Assembly: GCA_024642185.1 (NCBI GenBank)
Contig: JAHEBR010000359.1
Location: 1-20,815 of the forward strand
DNA: 20,815 nt
Direction: 5' to 3'
Source of the DNA: Marivivens sp.
Lineage (GTDB): Bacteria; Pseudomonadota; Alphaproteobacteria; Rhodobacterales; Rhodobacteraceae
The notes under the pieces were generated by a model. The model was not told the DNA's origin. It searched no databases and was given only the letters and a program-made list of their open reading frames with translations. Position 1 is the first letter of the stretch. Every line of letters starts with the position of its first letter. A program made the position numbers and the translations under genes. Below, one piece after another: positions 1 to 6,411 of the stretch.

Positions 1-121
1 CAACCTGAAGTTCACCGTTGAACTGATCGCCCCGATCGCCATGGAAGACGGCCTGCGCTTCGCCATCCGCGAAGGCGGCCGCACCGTCGGCGCCGGCGTC
101 GTCGCGAAAATCATCGAGTAA
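1..121 (+). CDS. tuf: Elongation factor Tu, 3' end (partial, first copy)
   Basis: This is the last 40 codons of EF-Tu, the GTPase that delivers aminoacyl-tRNA to the ribosomal A site. The frame begins at base 2 and ends at TAA 119-121. The translation carries the characteristic domain III ending: VELIAPIAMEDGLRF, then AIREGGRTVGAGVVAKIIE. The 5' part lies outside the window. A strong terminator follows 22 bases after the stop, so this copy ends its transcript here. The beginning of a second tuf copy is at the other end of the window, so this genome has at least two tuf genes unless the window wraps around a very unusual arrangement. Identity is certain; which copy is called tufA or tufB cannot be decided here. 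Confidence 0.97.
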   Translation, partial: NLKFTVELIAPIAMEDGLRFAIREGGRTVGAGVVAKIIE

Positions 122-143
122 TCGGCGATTATCATCTGATTGG

Positions 144-170
144 GGGGCTGCCTTCGGGCGGCCCCTTTTT
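144..170 (+). terminator. Intrinsic terminator after tuf
   Basis: A 9-bp stem (144-152 with 157-165, one G-U pair) closes on a stable TTCG tetraloop (153-156) and runs straight into five T residues at 166-170. This is a textbook Rho-independent terminator for the upstream tuf transcript. A second weaker hairpin (GCCAAA 175-180 with TTTGGC 188-193) follows it. Confidence 0.93.
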
Positions 171-226
171 CTTTGCCAAACCCCCTTTTTGGCGGCAGAG
201 ATCGTCCTGTGAACAAGGGGCAGGGC

Positions 227-1459
227 GTGGGACAGTCACTTCACCGCAACGTGGATTTCATGAAGCTCTGGGCGGCGCAGGCAGTCAGCGCTGTCGGTGC
301 GCGGATCACCCGGACGGTCTTGCCGATCATCGCGATCCTTCTGATCGACGCCACGCCGACCGAGGTGGCCATTCTTTCGGCTCTCGGTTTCGCGCCGAGC
401 GTGATCGTCGGGCTTTTCGCAGGCGGCATTGCCGACCGACGTGCCAAACGGCCTTTGATGATCGGCGCGGATATCTTTCGGGCCGTGACCATCCTTTCAA
501 TCCCGCTGGCTGCCAACAGCGGCGTCTTGTCGATGGGGCAAATCTATCTCGTCGCGGCCCTGACGGGTGCGGCATCGTCGCTCTTCGATATTGCCGACAA
601 GACCTTCCTGCCCGCGGTCTTGCCGAAAGAGCAGCTCGTAGATGGCAACGCGCGGCTCGAAGCCTCGGACGCGGTGGCCGAAGGCATCGGGCCGTGGATC
701 GGCGGCGCGCTGGTCGGTCTTGTCGGCGCGCCGATGGCGCTCGTGTTCGATGCGCTGAGTTATCTGTGGTCGGCCCTGCTGCTTGGGTTGGTTCGCCGCG
801 AGGCGCCGGTTGACGACAACGCAACAGAAGCGGGCGGCGCTGGTTTCTTTGAGGACGCACGGATCGGCCTGCGGGCCAGCCTCGCCCATCCGATGATCGC
901 CCGTATCCTTCTGGCCACGACAATCCTTTCCCTTTCGGGCGGCTTCTTCATGGCGCTCTATATGGTGGTCACGGTCGATCTTCTGGCGCTGTCGCCGACA
1001 ACGATCGGCGCGATCATCGGGGTTGGGGGGCTGGGCGGCGTGCTGGGCGCGTTTGCCGCGCCCGCTCTACGGCAGCGGTTCGGCGCTTATGGGGCGATGG
1101 TTCGTTCGCTAACCATTGCCGCGGGTTTCAACTTTTCGGTGCCGCTCTCGCTTCTCTTTCCATCGGCCGCCGTTCCGCTTCTGGTTTCGGCTCAGCTCGT
1201 GGGCGACGGATTCATGACCGTTGCCTTCATCATGGTCGTCAGCCTCCGGCAGGAAATCATGGCCAGAGAGGTTCTGGGCCGCGTCAACGCGACCTTTCAT
1301 CTGGCCGAGTCGGGGGCACTGGTCAGCGGCTCGTTACTTGCCGCGGTTCTGGTCTTCTGGAGCCCCGTCGAATGGGTCATCTGGGGTGCATCCTTCGGCG
1401 GGGTGATCGCCGTTCCGATATTGATGGGCCATCGCCCAACCGCGGAGGCGGGGCGCTAG
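227..1459 (+). CDS. MFS transporter, EntS/MFS_3-like exporter
   Basis: The product is a predicted inner-membrane major facilitator protein of about 410 residues, with roughly a dozen hydrophobic segments over its whole length. The loop after the second membrane segment reads GGIADRRAKRPLM, matching the conserved MFS loop 2-3 motif (G-x-x-x-D-R-x-x-R-R/K). A central stretch of the type PWIGGALVGLVGAPMALVFD resembles the enterobactin-exporter/MFS_3 subgroup, which exports small molecules by proton antiport. The substrate cannot be read from sequence. I chose GTG 227 because AAGGGG (215-220) sits at Shine-Dalgarno distance and the protein then begins just before the family-typical 'DFMKLWAAQAVSAVG' segment. 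GTG 209 is an alternative. A start at TTG 140 would lie inside the tuf terminator and is rejected. The stop overlaps the stop of the opposing gene by four bases. Confidence 0.85.
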   Translation: MGQSLHRNVDFMKLWAAQAVSAVGARITRTVLPIIAILLIDATPTEVAILSALGFAPSVIVGLFAGGIADRRAKRPLMIGADIFRAVTILSIPLAANSGVLSMGQIYLVAALTGAASSLFDIADKTFLPAVLPKEQLVDGNARLEASDAVAEGIGPWIGGALVGLVGAPMALVFDALSYLWSALLLGLVRREAPVDDNATEAGGAGFFEDARIGLRASLAHPMIARILLATTILSLSGGFFMALYMVVTVDLLALSPTTIGAIIGVGGLGGVLGAFAAPALRQRFGAYGAMVRSLTIAAGFNFSVPLSLLFPSAAVPLLVSAQLVGDGFMTVAFIMVVSLRQEIMAREVLGRVNATFHLAESGALVSGSLLAAVLVFWSPVEWVIWGASFGGVIAVPILMGHRPTAEAGR

Positions 1460-2166
1460 GGCCCGGCAGGCAGGCCCACCATCGCGTCGGCCTCGGCCGT
1501 CGCGGCATCGAGGGCATCGGCGAGGGATTTCAGAAGTTCCGCCTTCTGCACCTCGTCCAAATGCCGCGGGATCTCGGCGTCCCAACGCCGATAGACCGCC
1601 GCGCCACGGCTGAAGGGCCAGGGGAAGAGCATCCGGTCCCAGCCGGGAAGGCGCGACTGCCGCCGCACCGAGTTGGCGTGAAGGAATACCGGCATCCCCG
1701 AGATCCGCGCCCATTCGAGCGGCGCTTCCTGCAGTTTGCGTCGCGGGCCGAACGGGCCGTCGCCGGTCAGACCGATACTGGCGCCCGAACGGATCAGGCG
1801 CAGGATCTGCCGCGAGGCTGTCTTGTTGGAATTGCCGAAAGTCATCTCGAAGGGCGTGCCGTTGAACCGGCTGTGCGTGACCGCGCTGATCCGCCCGTCG
1901 CGGTTGTCGGCGGTGGGCACGGTGATCGGCGTGAGCCCCTGCGGCCAGAGCGGTATCGCCATGAGTGTCCGGCTGTGCCAGAGGAGGTAGATGACTGGCC
2001 CCTCTTTCATCGCGGCGCGCAGATCGTCGGCGCCGCGAACCTCCCAGCGCGTTGTTCGGAACACCAGCCAAATATAGGCCGAATAGATGCGCCCGAGCAG
2101 CCGTTCCAGCAAGGATGCGGCAACTGGCATCGGTTCTGCGATCTCTGTTTTCGTCTGGCCGGACAT
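1456..2166 (-). CDS. Lysophospholipid acyltransferase-like protein (DUF374 family)
   Basis: A 236-residue protein read leftward from ATG 2166-2164; GAGG lies four bases before the start. It shows the landmarks of the DUF374/LPLAT-like family: a WHSRTLM segment near residue 65 (family form WH-x-R/Q), then TADNRDGR, then TGDGPFGPRRKLQ (family form DGP-x-GPR-x-x), and a hydrophobic segment near residues 25-40 suited to membrane association. Members are presumed to transfer acyl groups to lipids or lipid A-like acceptors at the inner membrane; the exact acceptor is unknown. It is convergent with the MFS gene, and the two share the palindrome CTAG at 1456-1459, so there is no room for a separate terminator between them. 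Its promoter should lie in 2167-2269, back to back with tRNA-Trp. Confidence 0.82.
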   Translation of the reverse strand: MSGQTKTEIAEPMPVAASLLERLLGRIYSAYIWLVFRTTRWEVRGADDLRAAMKEGPVIYLLWHSRTLMAIPLWPQGLTPITVPTADNRDGRISAVTHSRFNGTPFEMTFGNSNKTASRQILRLIRSGASIGLTGDGPFGPRRKLQEAPLEWARISGMPVFLHANSVRRQSRLPGWDRMLFPWPFSRGAAVYRRWDAEIPRHLDEVQKAELLKSLADALDAATAEADAMVGLPAGP

Positions 2167-2227
2167 GAGGCCTCACTATGATTTTCGCCCTTGTAGAAGG
2201 CGGGCCACTTTTCATGCAAGGCCAGTC

Positions 2228-2256
2228 TTGCAAGCGCCAGAGATTGCCGCTATTCG
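2228..2256 (+). promoter_or_regulatory. Candidate promoter for tRNA-Trp
   Basis: TTGCAA (2228-2233) and TATTCG (2251-2256) are separated by exactly 17 bases, and the -10 element lies 14 bases before the tRNA 5' end. The -35 element begins with CTTG, as often seen in alphaproteobacterial housekeeping promoters. Both boxes match the consensus only partly, and the -35 box sits in a CTTGCAAG palindrome that could equally serve the divergent acyltransferase gene. Confidence 0.42.
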
Positions 2257-2269
2257 ACAGGCCGGCCTT

Positions 2270-2345
2270 AGGGGTATAGCTCAGCTGGTAGAGCGACGGT
2301 CTCCAAAACCGTAGGTCGCGGGTTCGAACCCTGCTGCCCCTGCCA
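2270..2345 (+). tRNA. trnW: tRNA-Trp (CCA anticodon)
   Basis: A full 76-base cloverleaf with encoded CCA. The acceptor stem pairs 2270-2276 with 2335-2341 (one U-G), the discriminator is G2342, and CCA is 2343-2345. The D arm has AGCTCAGCTGGTAGAGC. The anticodon stem is ACGGT/ACCGT with loop CTCCAAA, placing anticodon CCA at 2303-2305, which reads UGG (Trp). The T loop is TTCGAAC. tRNA-Trp directly upstream of secE-nusG is a widely conserved bacterial arrangement; here a sulfotransferase-like gene separates them. Confidence 0.97.
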
Positions 2346-2432
2346 TTTTCCTCAAATATACAACCCAGCTTCGCCTTGACCTTTGACGGCGCGTTTCGCA
2401 GTCTCGTGCGCAGTTTAGGGCAGGTGGACGTC

Positions 2433-3317
2433 GTGGCGGGGAAGGTTTCGGTTGGGTTACATCTTGGTGTGCACAAGACGGCCTCCACCCATCTGCAGCA
2501 CAGCCTCAGAAACAGTAGTGAAGCGCTGATCGAAAAAGGCGTGCGATACTATGGTCCCGATTTTCTGCGGCTTCGGGGGCGTTCGATCGAACAGATGTTT
2601 GGGCTGGGGACCACCCCAGCTCCCAGACGATCGACCGCGGACCAGATTGCGTTTCTAGCCAAGGGCGACAGCAGGATTTTTATCAGCGAGGAAAATTTCT
2701 TCGGCCCCCTGCTTGAAAGAAACGGCAAAGTTCTGGTCCCGCCCTATTCCGGAGGGGAGCGGGCTGTTTCCGAATTCGCAGGGCTTCTGGCAGGCGAGGG
2801 GTCTTCGCTTGATCTATATGTTGCGATACGCAGTCCGGCGTCTTTTGTGACGTCGCGCTACAGCCAGATTCTCCTAAGCGGCACTTTCCTCTCGCCCCAA
2901 GATTATGCCGCCTTCGCCAGGCCGGAGGGGATCGACTGGGCCGAAATGGTTGCCGCGCTCGCGTCGGTTCCGCACAAGCGAAACCTCTATGTCTGGCGTT
3001 ACGAGGACTACGGCCAGATATTGCCCTCCATCCTCGCAGCGATGGTGGGCCGCGAGGCGGCCCGTTCGGTTGCACCTGCTGAAAAGGTCGTGAATCCCGG
3101 CTTTTCGGCCACTGCCCTCCGCCGGTATCTTGTGGCGCGGGAAAGAGGGAACAAGTGGCTTACGCCTGCCCGAGCGCGGCGCCGTTATCCGGTCGGCCCC
3201 GACTCGCCCCCATTGGCGCTTTTCAGTGCCGAGGAACTTCACCACGACATGGAGCGTTATGACGATCAGATCGCCCGTATCCGATCTATACCAGGTGTCA
3301 CGCTCATTCAGCCCTGA
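2433..3317 (+). CDS. Sulfotransferase-like protein
   Basis: A roughly 294-residue protein with the two PAPS-binding signatures of the sulfotransferase fold. Near the N-terminus is the 5'-phosphosulfate loop LGVHKTASTHLQ (about residues 11-22). In the middle, YVAIRSPASFVTSRYSQ (R133, S134) resembles the 3'-phosphate-binding strand-helix. Such enzymes move sulfate from PAPS to a hydroxyl or amino group; the acceptor here is unknown and could be a surface glycan. No signal peptide is evident. GTG 2433 has AGGGCAGG eight bases upstream; GTG 2424 and TTG 2376 are alternatives, the last being closer to a TTGAC -35-like element than to a start. Codon use is unlike the neighbours, with several AGA, CTA and ATA codons, which suits a weakly expressed or acquired gene. 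It sits between tRNA-Trp and secE in the same direction. Confidence 0.78.
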   Translation: MAGKVSVGLHLGVHKTASTHLQHSLRNSSEALIEKGVRYYGPDFLRLRGRSIEQMFGLGTTPAPRRSTADQIAFLAKGDSRIFISEENFFGPLLERNGKVLVPPYSGGERAVSEFAGLLAGEGSSLDLYVAIRSPASFVTSRYSQILLSGTFLSPQDYAAFARPEGIDWAEMVAALASVPHKRNLYVWRYEDYGQILPSILAAMVGREAARSVAPAEKVVNPGFSATALRRYLVARERGNKWLTPARARRRYPVGPDSPPLALFSAEELHHDMERYDDQIARIRSIPGVTLIQP

Positions 3318-3337
3318 TCTGGCCCGCGCGGACAGGG

Positions 3338-3366
3338 TTGAAAACCTCCCGCCAACTCCGTATGTC
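3338..3366 (+). promoter_or_regulatory. Candidate promoter for secE
   Basis: TTGAAA (3338-3343, five of six consensus bases) and TATGTC (3361-3366, three of six) have a 17-base spacer and lie in the 77-base gap between the sulfotransferase-like gene and secE. A separate secE promoter would be expected if the upstream gene is an insertion. The -10 box is weak. Confidence 0.38.
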
Positions 3367-3394
3367 GCGGCAGACGCTTTCATGAGGTGGCCTT

Positions 3395-3595
3395 ATGGCA
3401 CGCACCAGCCCGATCCAGTTCATCCAGCAGACCCGCGCCGAGATTGGCAAGGTCGTCTGGCCCTCGCGCCGCGAGGTTCTTCTGACCACCGGTATGGTCT
3501 TTCTGATGGCGACCCTGCTCGCTGTCTTCTTCGCGCTCGTCGATCTTCTGATCCGTTCGGGCCTGCAAGGCGTCCTGAGCTTCTTCGGATCCTGA
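3395..3595 (+). CDS. secE: Preprotein translocase subunit SecE
   Basis: A 66-residue single-span SecE, the short form usual in most bacteria outside the Enterobacteria. It clamps the SecY channel in the inner membrane. The amphipathic cytoplasmic helix carries the conserved EIGKVVWPSRREV segment (about residues 16-28), followed by one membrane helix (about 31-53). ATG 3395 has AGGTGG at 3385-3390. The next gene, nusG, is its usual partner, but a 209-base spacer with a terminator-like hairpin separates them. Confidence 0.95.
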   Translation: MARTSPIQFIQQTRAEIGKVVWPSRREVLLTTGMVFLMATLLAVFFALVDLLIRSGLQGVLSFFGS

Positions 3596-3628
3596 CCTGC
3601 AGGGCGCATTTGCCTGATGGAAGAAATT

Positions 3629-3663
3629 GGCCTTTCCCCCTTGAAATCAAAGGCCTCGGGGGG
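3629..3663 (+). other. Alternative hairpins in the secE-nusG spacer
   Basis: GGCCTTT (3629-3635) can pair with AAAGGCC (3649-3655) across a 13-base loop. The CCCCC at 3636-3640 inside that loop can instead pair with GGGGGG at 3658-3663. The two folds exclude each other. I see no coding sequence in this spacer. Confidence 0.4.
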
Positions 3664-3692
3664 TATGAGCCACGGACTTCCGGATGAGGCGT

Positions 3693-3726
3693 GCGGCGAA
3701 TCGAGTTGCGCGCCGCTTTTTATTTT
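3693..3726 (+). terminator. Terminator-like hairpin between secE and nusG
   Basis: GCGGCG (3693-3698) pairs with CGCCGC (3711-3716) over a 12-base loop and is followed at once by TTTTTATTTT (3717-3726). The stem is short and the loop large, so termination may be partial. If it works, nusG would need readthrough or its own promoter between 3727 and 3790. Confidence 0.5.
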
Positions 3727-3804
3727 CGGAAACGGGCGGTCTAACCGCTTGATGAATATGGAACTTTCGGCCGCAGGGCCGGTGACGACGAGGTGTCGAG
3801 GAAC

Positions 3805-4338
3805 ATGGCGAAACGTTGGTATTCGGTAAGCGTGCTCTCGAACTTCGAGAAGAAGATTGCCGAACAGATCCGTACCAAGGTCGCTGACCAAGGGCTCGAG
3901 GACCAGATCGACGAAGTTCTGGTGCCGACCGAAGAGGTCATCGAAATGCGCCGCGGCAAGAAAGTGACCGCCGAGCGCCGCTTCATGCCGGGCTATGTTC
4001 TGGTGCACATGGAGATGTCGGACGAGGGCTATCACCTGATCAACTCGATCAACCGTGTCACCGGGTTCCTTGGCCCCCAAGGCCGCCCGATGCCGATGCG
4101 CGATGCCGAGGTTCAGGCGATTCTCGGCCGCGTCGAAGAGGGCCAGGAAGCGCCGCGCACGCTGATCCACTTCGAGATCGGCGAAAAGGTCAAGGTGAGC
4201 GACGGCCCGTTCGAGGATTTCGACGGGATGGTCGAAGAGGTCGACGAAGACAACCAGCGCCTCAAGGTGTCGGTTTCGATTTTTGGCCGGGCAACCCCGG
4301 TCGAGCTGGAATTCACTCAGGTCGCCAAGCAGGGCTGA
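3805..4338 (+). CDS. nusG: Transcription termination/antitermination factor NusG
   Basis: A 177-residue NusG. It binds the RNA polymerase clamp and links it to Rho or to ribosomal S10. The N-terminal NGN domain begins KRWYSVSVLSNFEKKIAEQI and includes RRFMPGYVLVHM near residues 53-64. The C-terminal KOW domain is at about residues 128-177 (GEKVKVSDGPFEDFDGMVEEV). The conserved MAKRWYSV beginning fixes the start at ATG 3805; GTG 3793 would add four unmatched residues. The ribosome-binding site is not ideal, with GAGG only a few bases before ATG. It is followed after 102 bases by rplK. Confidence 0.96.
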   Translation: MAKRWYSVSVLSNFEKKIAEQIRTKVADQGLEDQIDEVLVPTEEVIEMRRGKKVTAERRFMPGYVLVHMEMSDEGYHLINSINRVTGFLGPQGRPMPMRDAEVQAILGRVEEGQEAPRTLIHFEIGEKVKVSDGPFEDFDGMVEEVDEDNQRLKVSVSIFGRATPVELEFTQVAKQG

Positions 4339-4345
4339 GTGTCTC

Positions 4346-4386
4346 ACGTGGGAGGCGAGGGCAGCGCGCTGCCGGAACCGGACCAC
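4346..4386 (+). promoter_or_regulatory. Probable L1-binding operator in the rplK leader
   Basis: The leader can fold into an outer GTGG/CCAC helix (4348-4351 with 4383-4386) and an inner helix GGCAG/CTGCC (4360-4364 with 4369-4373), joined by an asymmetric purine-rich internal loop (GAGGCGA on one side, GGAACCGGA on the other). Two short helices around an asymmetric loop next to GTGGGAGG match the known form of ribosomal L1 target sites on mRNA, which copy its 23S rRNA site. L1 itself is encoded two genes downstream, so feedback on rplK-rplA is the natural reading. Confidence 0.58.
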
Positions 4387-4396
4387 ACAACTTAGG

Positions 4397-4418
4397 CCCT
4401 GACCACGCGTGGTTCGGG
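4397..4418 (+). other. Second hairpin in the rplK leader
   Basis: GACCA (4401-4405) pairs with TGGTT (4410-4414) around a CGCG loop and extends by CCC/GGG (4397-4399 with 4416-4418) past one mismatch. At DNA level it contains the 12-base palindrome ACCACGCGTGGT. It ends 11 bases before the rplK Shine-Dalgarno sequence. Confidence 0.4.
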
Positions 4419-4440
4419 GGTTGGAAAAAGGAGAGGCCAA

Positions 4441-4866
4441 ATGGCCAAGAAAGTAATGGGCATGTTGAAGCTCCAAGTCGCCGCTGGCGATGCGAAGCCG
4501 TCGCCCCCCGTTGGCCCCGCTCTGGGTCAGCGCGGCATCAACATCATGGAATTCTGCAAGGCGTTCAACGCCAAGACCGCAGACATGGAAAAGGGCGCTC
4601 CGTGCCCGACCGTGATCACCTACTACCAGGACAAGTCGTTCACCTTCGAGATCAAGACGCCGCCGGCCTCTTACTATCTCAAGAAAGCCGCCAAGCTGAC
4701 GTCGGGCTCCAAGACCCCCGGCAAAGCAATCGCGGGTTCCGTGACCGTCGCCCAAGTCCGTGAAATCGCCGAGGCCAAGATGAAAGACCTCAACGCGAAT
4801 TCCGTCGAAGGCGCCATGCAGATCATCCTGGGCTCTGCCCGGTCGATGGGTATCGAGGTGAAGTGA
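4441..4866 (+). CDS. rplK: 50S ribosomal protein L11
   Basis: A 141-residue L11, which binds the GTPase-associated region of 23S rRNA with L10 and takes part in factor binding and the stringent response. The proline-rich N-terminal domain has PSPPVGPALGQRGINIMEFC (about residues 20-39), the thiostrepton and micrococcin contact area. The C-terminal rRNA-binding domain starts near residue 75 and includes KTPGKAIAGSVTV. AGGAG at 4429-4433 lies seven bases before ATG. Its stop shares one base with the rplA start (TGATG), so the two are translationally coupled. Confidence 0.97.
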   Translation: MAKKVMGMLKLQVAAGDAKPSPPVGPALGQRGINIMEFCKAFNAKTADMEKGAPCPTVITYYQDKSFTFEIKTPPASYYLKKAAKLTSGSKTPGKAIAGSVTVAQVREIAEAKMKDLNANSVEGAMQIILGSARSMGIEVK

Positions 4867-5564
4867 TGGCAAAAGCTGGTAAACGTATTCGCGCCGCACG
4901 CGAAGCCTTTGAAGGCAAGGAAAACCTCTCGGTCGTTGATGCGGTCGCTCTGGTGAAATCCAATGCCAAGTCCAAATTCGACGAGACCATCGAGATCGCG
5001 ATGAACCTCGGCGTCGATCCGCGCCACGCCGACCAGATGGTCCGCGGCACGGTCAACCTGCCGAACGGCACCGGTAAATCGGTTCGCGTTGCTGTCTTCG
5101 CCCGTGGCGACAAGGCCGACGAAGCCAAGAAAGCCGGAGCCGACATCGTTGGCGCCGAAGACCTGATGGAAATCGTCCAGTCGGGCAAGATCGACTTTGA
5201 CCGCTGCATCGCCACCCCCGACATGATGCCGATCGTCGGCCGTCTGGGTAAGGTCCTTGGCCCGCGCAACCTGATGCCGAACCCGAAGATCGGCACTGTG
5301 ACCGTCGATGTCGCCGAAGCTGTGACCGCTGCCAAAGGTGGCCAGGTTCAGTTCAAGGCCGAGAAGGCCGGTGTCATCCATGCCGGTATCGGCAAGGCCT
5401 CGTTCGACGCCAAGAAGCTGGAAGAAAACCTTCTCGCTTTCGTTGACGCCGTGCAGAAAGCCAAGCCGTCGGGCGCCAAGGGCACCTACCTCAAGAAGGT
5501 TGCTCTCAGCTCGACCATGGGCCCGGGCGTGTCTGTCGACGTCGCCTCGGCGACCGGTAACTAA
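4866..5564 (+). CDS. rplA: 50S ribosomal protein L1
   Basis: A 232-residue L1, the usual length, forming the mobile arm at the E site and acting as translational repressor of its own operon. The signature region PIVGRLGKVLGPRNLMPNPK (about residues 119-138) is present, with the family's GTVTVDVAEAV continuing. The start is ATG 4866, one base into the rplK stop, with GAGGTG at 4855-4860. A GTG directly before it would only add one Met. The gene ends 262 bases before rplJ. Confidence 0.97.
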   Translation: MAKAGKRIRAAREAFEGKENLSVVDAVALVKSNAKSKFDETIEIAMNLGVDPRHADQMVRGTVNLPNGTGKSVRVAVFARGDKADEAKKAGADIVGAEDLMEIVQSGKIDFDRCIATPDMMPIVGRLGKVLGPRNLMPNPKIGTVTVDVAEAVTAAKGGQVQFKAEKAGVIHAGIGKASFDAKKLEENLLAFVDAVQKAKPSGAKGTYLKKVALSSTMGPGVSVDVASATGN

Positions 5565-5568
5565 GAAT

Positions 5569-5596
5569 TTCACCCCGGCTTTCGGGCCGGGATGAA
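5569..5596 (+). other. Strong hairpin after rplA
   Basis: CCCGGC (5574-5579) pairs with GCCGGG (5586-5591) around TTTCGG, and TTCA/TGAA (5569-5572 with 5593-5596) extends it past a single C/A mismatch. No T tract follows, so this is more likely an mRNA stabiliser, pause or processing signal than a terminator. Confidence 0.5.
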
Positions 5597-5810
5597 TGGC
5601 GGGGCCCGCAAGGGCCTCGTCCTGTCCGAGACGGAGGGCTGGGGAAACCCGCTAAGTCCTTCCTGAGATGGGAAACGAGAAGAGATTTCCGTTTGGTTGC
5701 GCAGCCGCGCTTCCTTCGGGCGATCAAGGCTCGGGACCCTGCAACGGACCCGAAGAGCCAGTGGACCCGTCCGCTGGCAAACATGAGCCGGGGGTCAAAT
5801 CGGCCCCCAT
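5597..5810 (+). promoter_or_regulatory. Ribosomal protein L10 leader RNA (rplJL autoregulation)
   Basis: The 262-base gap before rplJ carries hallmarks of the bacterial L10 leader, where L10 with L12 binds its own mRNA: a CGTCCTGTCCGAGACG segment near 5618-5633 and CCTGAGATGGGA near 5662-5673, which resemble conserved leader segments as I recall them. Downstream are an 8-bp hairpin (5758-5765 with 5770-5777, loop CCCG) and a GGGGG/CCCCC hairpin (5790-5794 with 5804-5808) that ends eight bases before the rplJ Shine-Dalgarno sequence. GGCTC/GAGCC (5728-5732 with 5755-5759) competes with the first of these, suggesting a switch. The boundaries are approximate. Confidence 0.65.
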
Positions 5811-5826
5811 TACTTGGAGTGAAACT

Positions 5827-6339
5827 GTGGATAGAGCCCAGAAAGAGAAAGTGGTCGAGGAACTCGGCCAGATCTTTGAAAGCTCTGGCGTCGTAGTGGT
5901 TGCCCACTACGAAGGCATGACGGTTGCACAAATGCAGGACCTGCGCGCGAAAATGCGTGAAGTTGGCGGGTCCGTTCGCGTTGCCAAGAACAAGCTCGCC
6001 AAGATCGCCCTCGAGGGAAAGCCCTGCGCAAGCATCGCCGACTTCCTCACGGGCATGACCGTGTTGTCCTATTCCGAAGACCCCGTGGCTGCTGCCAAGG
6101 TGGTCGACGCCTATGCGAAAGCGAACGACAAGTTCGTGATCCTCGGCGGCGCAATGGGCGACTCGGCTCTGGATACTGCCGGTGTCAAAGCCGTCGCACA
6201 AATGCCGTCGCGTGAAGAGCTTATCGCTTCGATCGTGTCTTGCATCGGTGCGCCCGCCTCGAACATCGCCGGTGCCATTGGCGCGCCTGCTTCGAACATC
6301 GCGAGCATTCTTTCGACCATCGAAGAGAAAGCTGCATAA
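5827..6339 (+). CDS. rplJ: 50S ribosomal protein L10
   Basis: A 170-residue L10, the base of the L7/L12 stalk. I place the start at GTG 5827 (protein begins MDRAQKEKVVEELGQIFESSG), with GGAGT at 5816-5820. The open frame continues upstream to ATG 5668, but that part reads through the leader RNA and has no L10 similarity. The rRNA-binding domain fills about residues 1-130. The C-terminal helix carries two copies of IGAPASNIA in tandem, preceded and followed by related segments; in this helix each roughly ten-residue unit docks one L12 dimer. The use of GTG fits tuned translation under L10 feedback. Confidence 0.96.
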   Translation: MDRAQKEKVVEELGQIFESSGVVVVAHYEGMTVAQMQDLRAKMREVGGSVRVAKNKLAKIALEGKPCASIADFLTGMTVLSYSEDPVAAAKVVDAYAKANDKFVILGGAMGDSALDTAGVKAVAQMPSREELIASIVSCIGAPASNIAGAIGAPASNIASILSTIEEKAA

Positions 6340-6411
6340 GCAACCTGATTACCAGACGGGGCCGTATAGCCCTGACGTTGGAACACACATCAAACGAACG
6401 GAAAGCATAAA

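Noticed and set aside
140..226. Upstream TTG start of the MFS gene
   Set aside because: It would put the first codons inside the tuf terminator hairpin; the added residues have no family similarity and a better start with a ribosome-binding site exists at 227.
2346..2432. TTGACC at 2376 as a promoter for the sulfotransferase-like gene
   Set aside because: It is a good -35-like hexamer but no acceptable -10 box lies 16-18 bases downstream.
3641..3700. tRNA-like stretch on the minus strand in the secE-nusG spacer
   Set aside because: The reverse complement has a GGCTCATA segment like a Met anticodon arm, but no acceptor, D or T arm can be formed.
3617..3829. 70-codon ORF in the secE-nusG spacer
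   Set aside because: No ribosome-binding site, no similarity, reads through a terminator-like hairpin and into the nusG start in another frame.
5668..5826. N-terminal extension of L10 from ATG 5668
   Set aside because: The extra 53 residues are a translation of the L10 leader RNA; L10 proteins begin at the DRAQKE segment.
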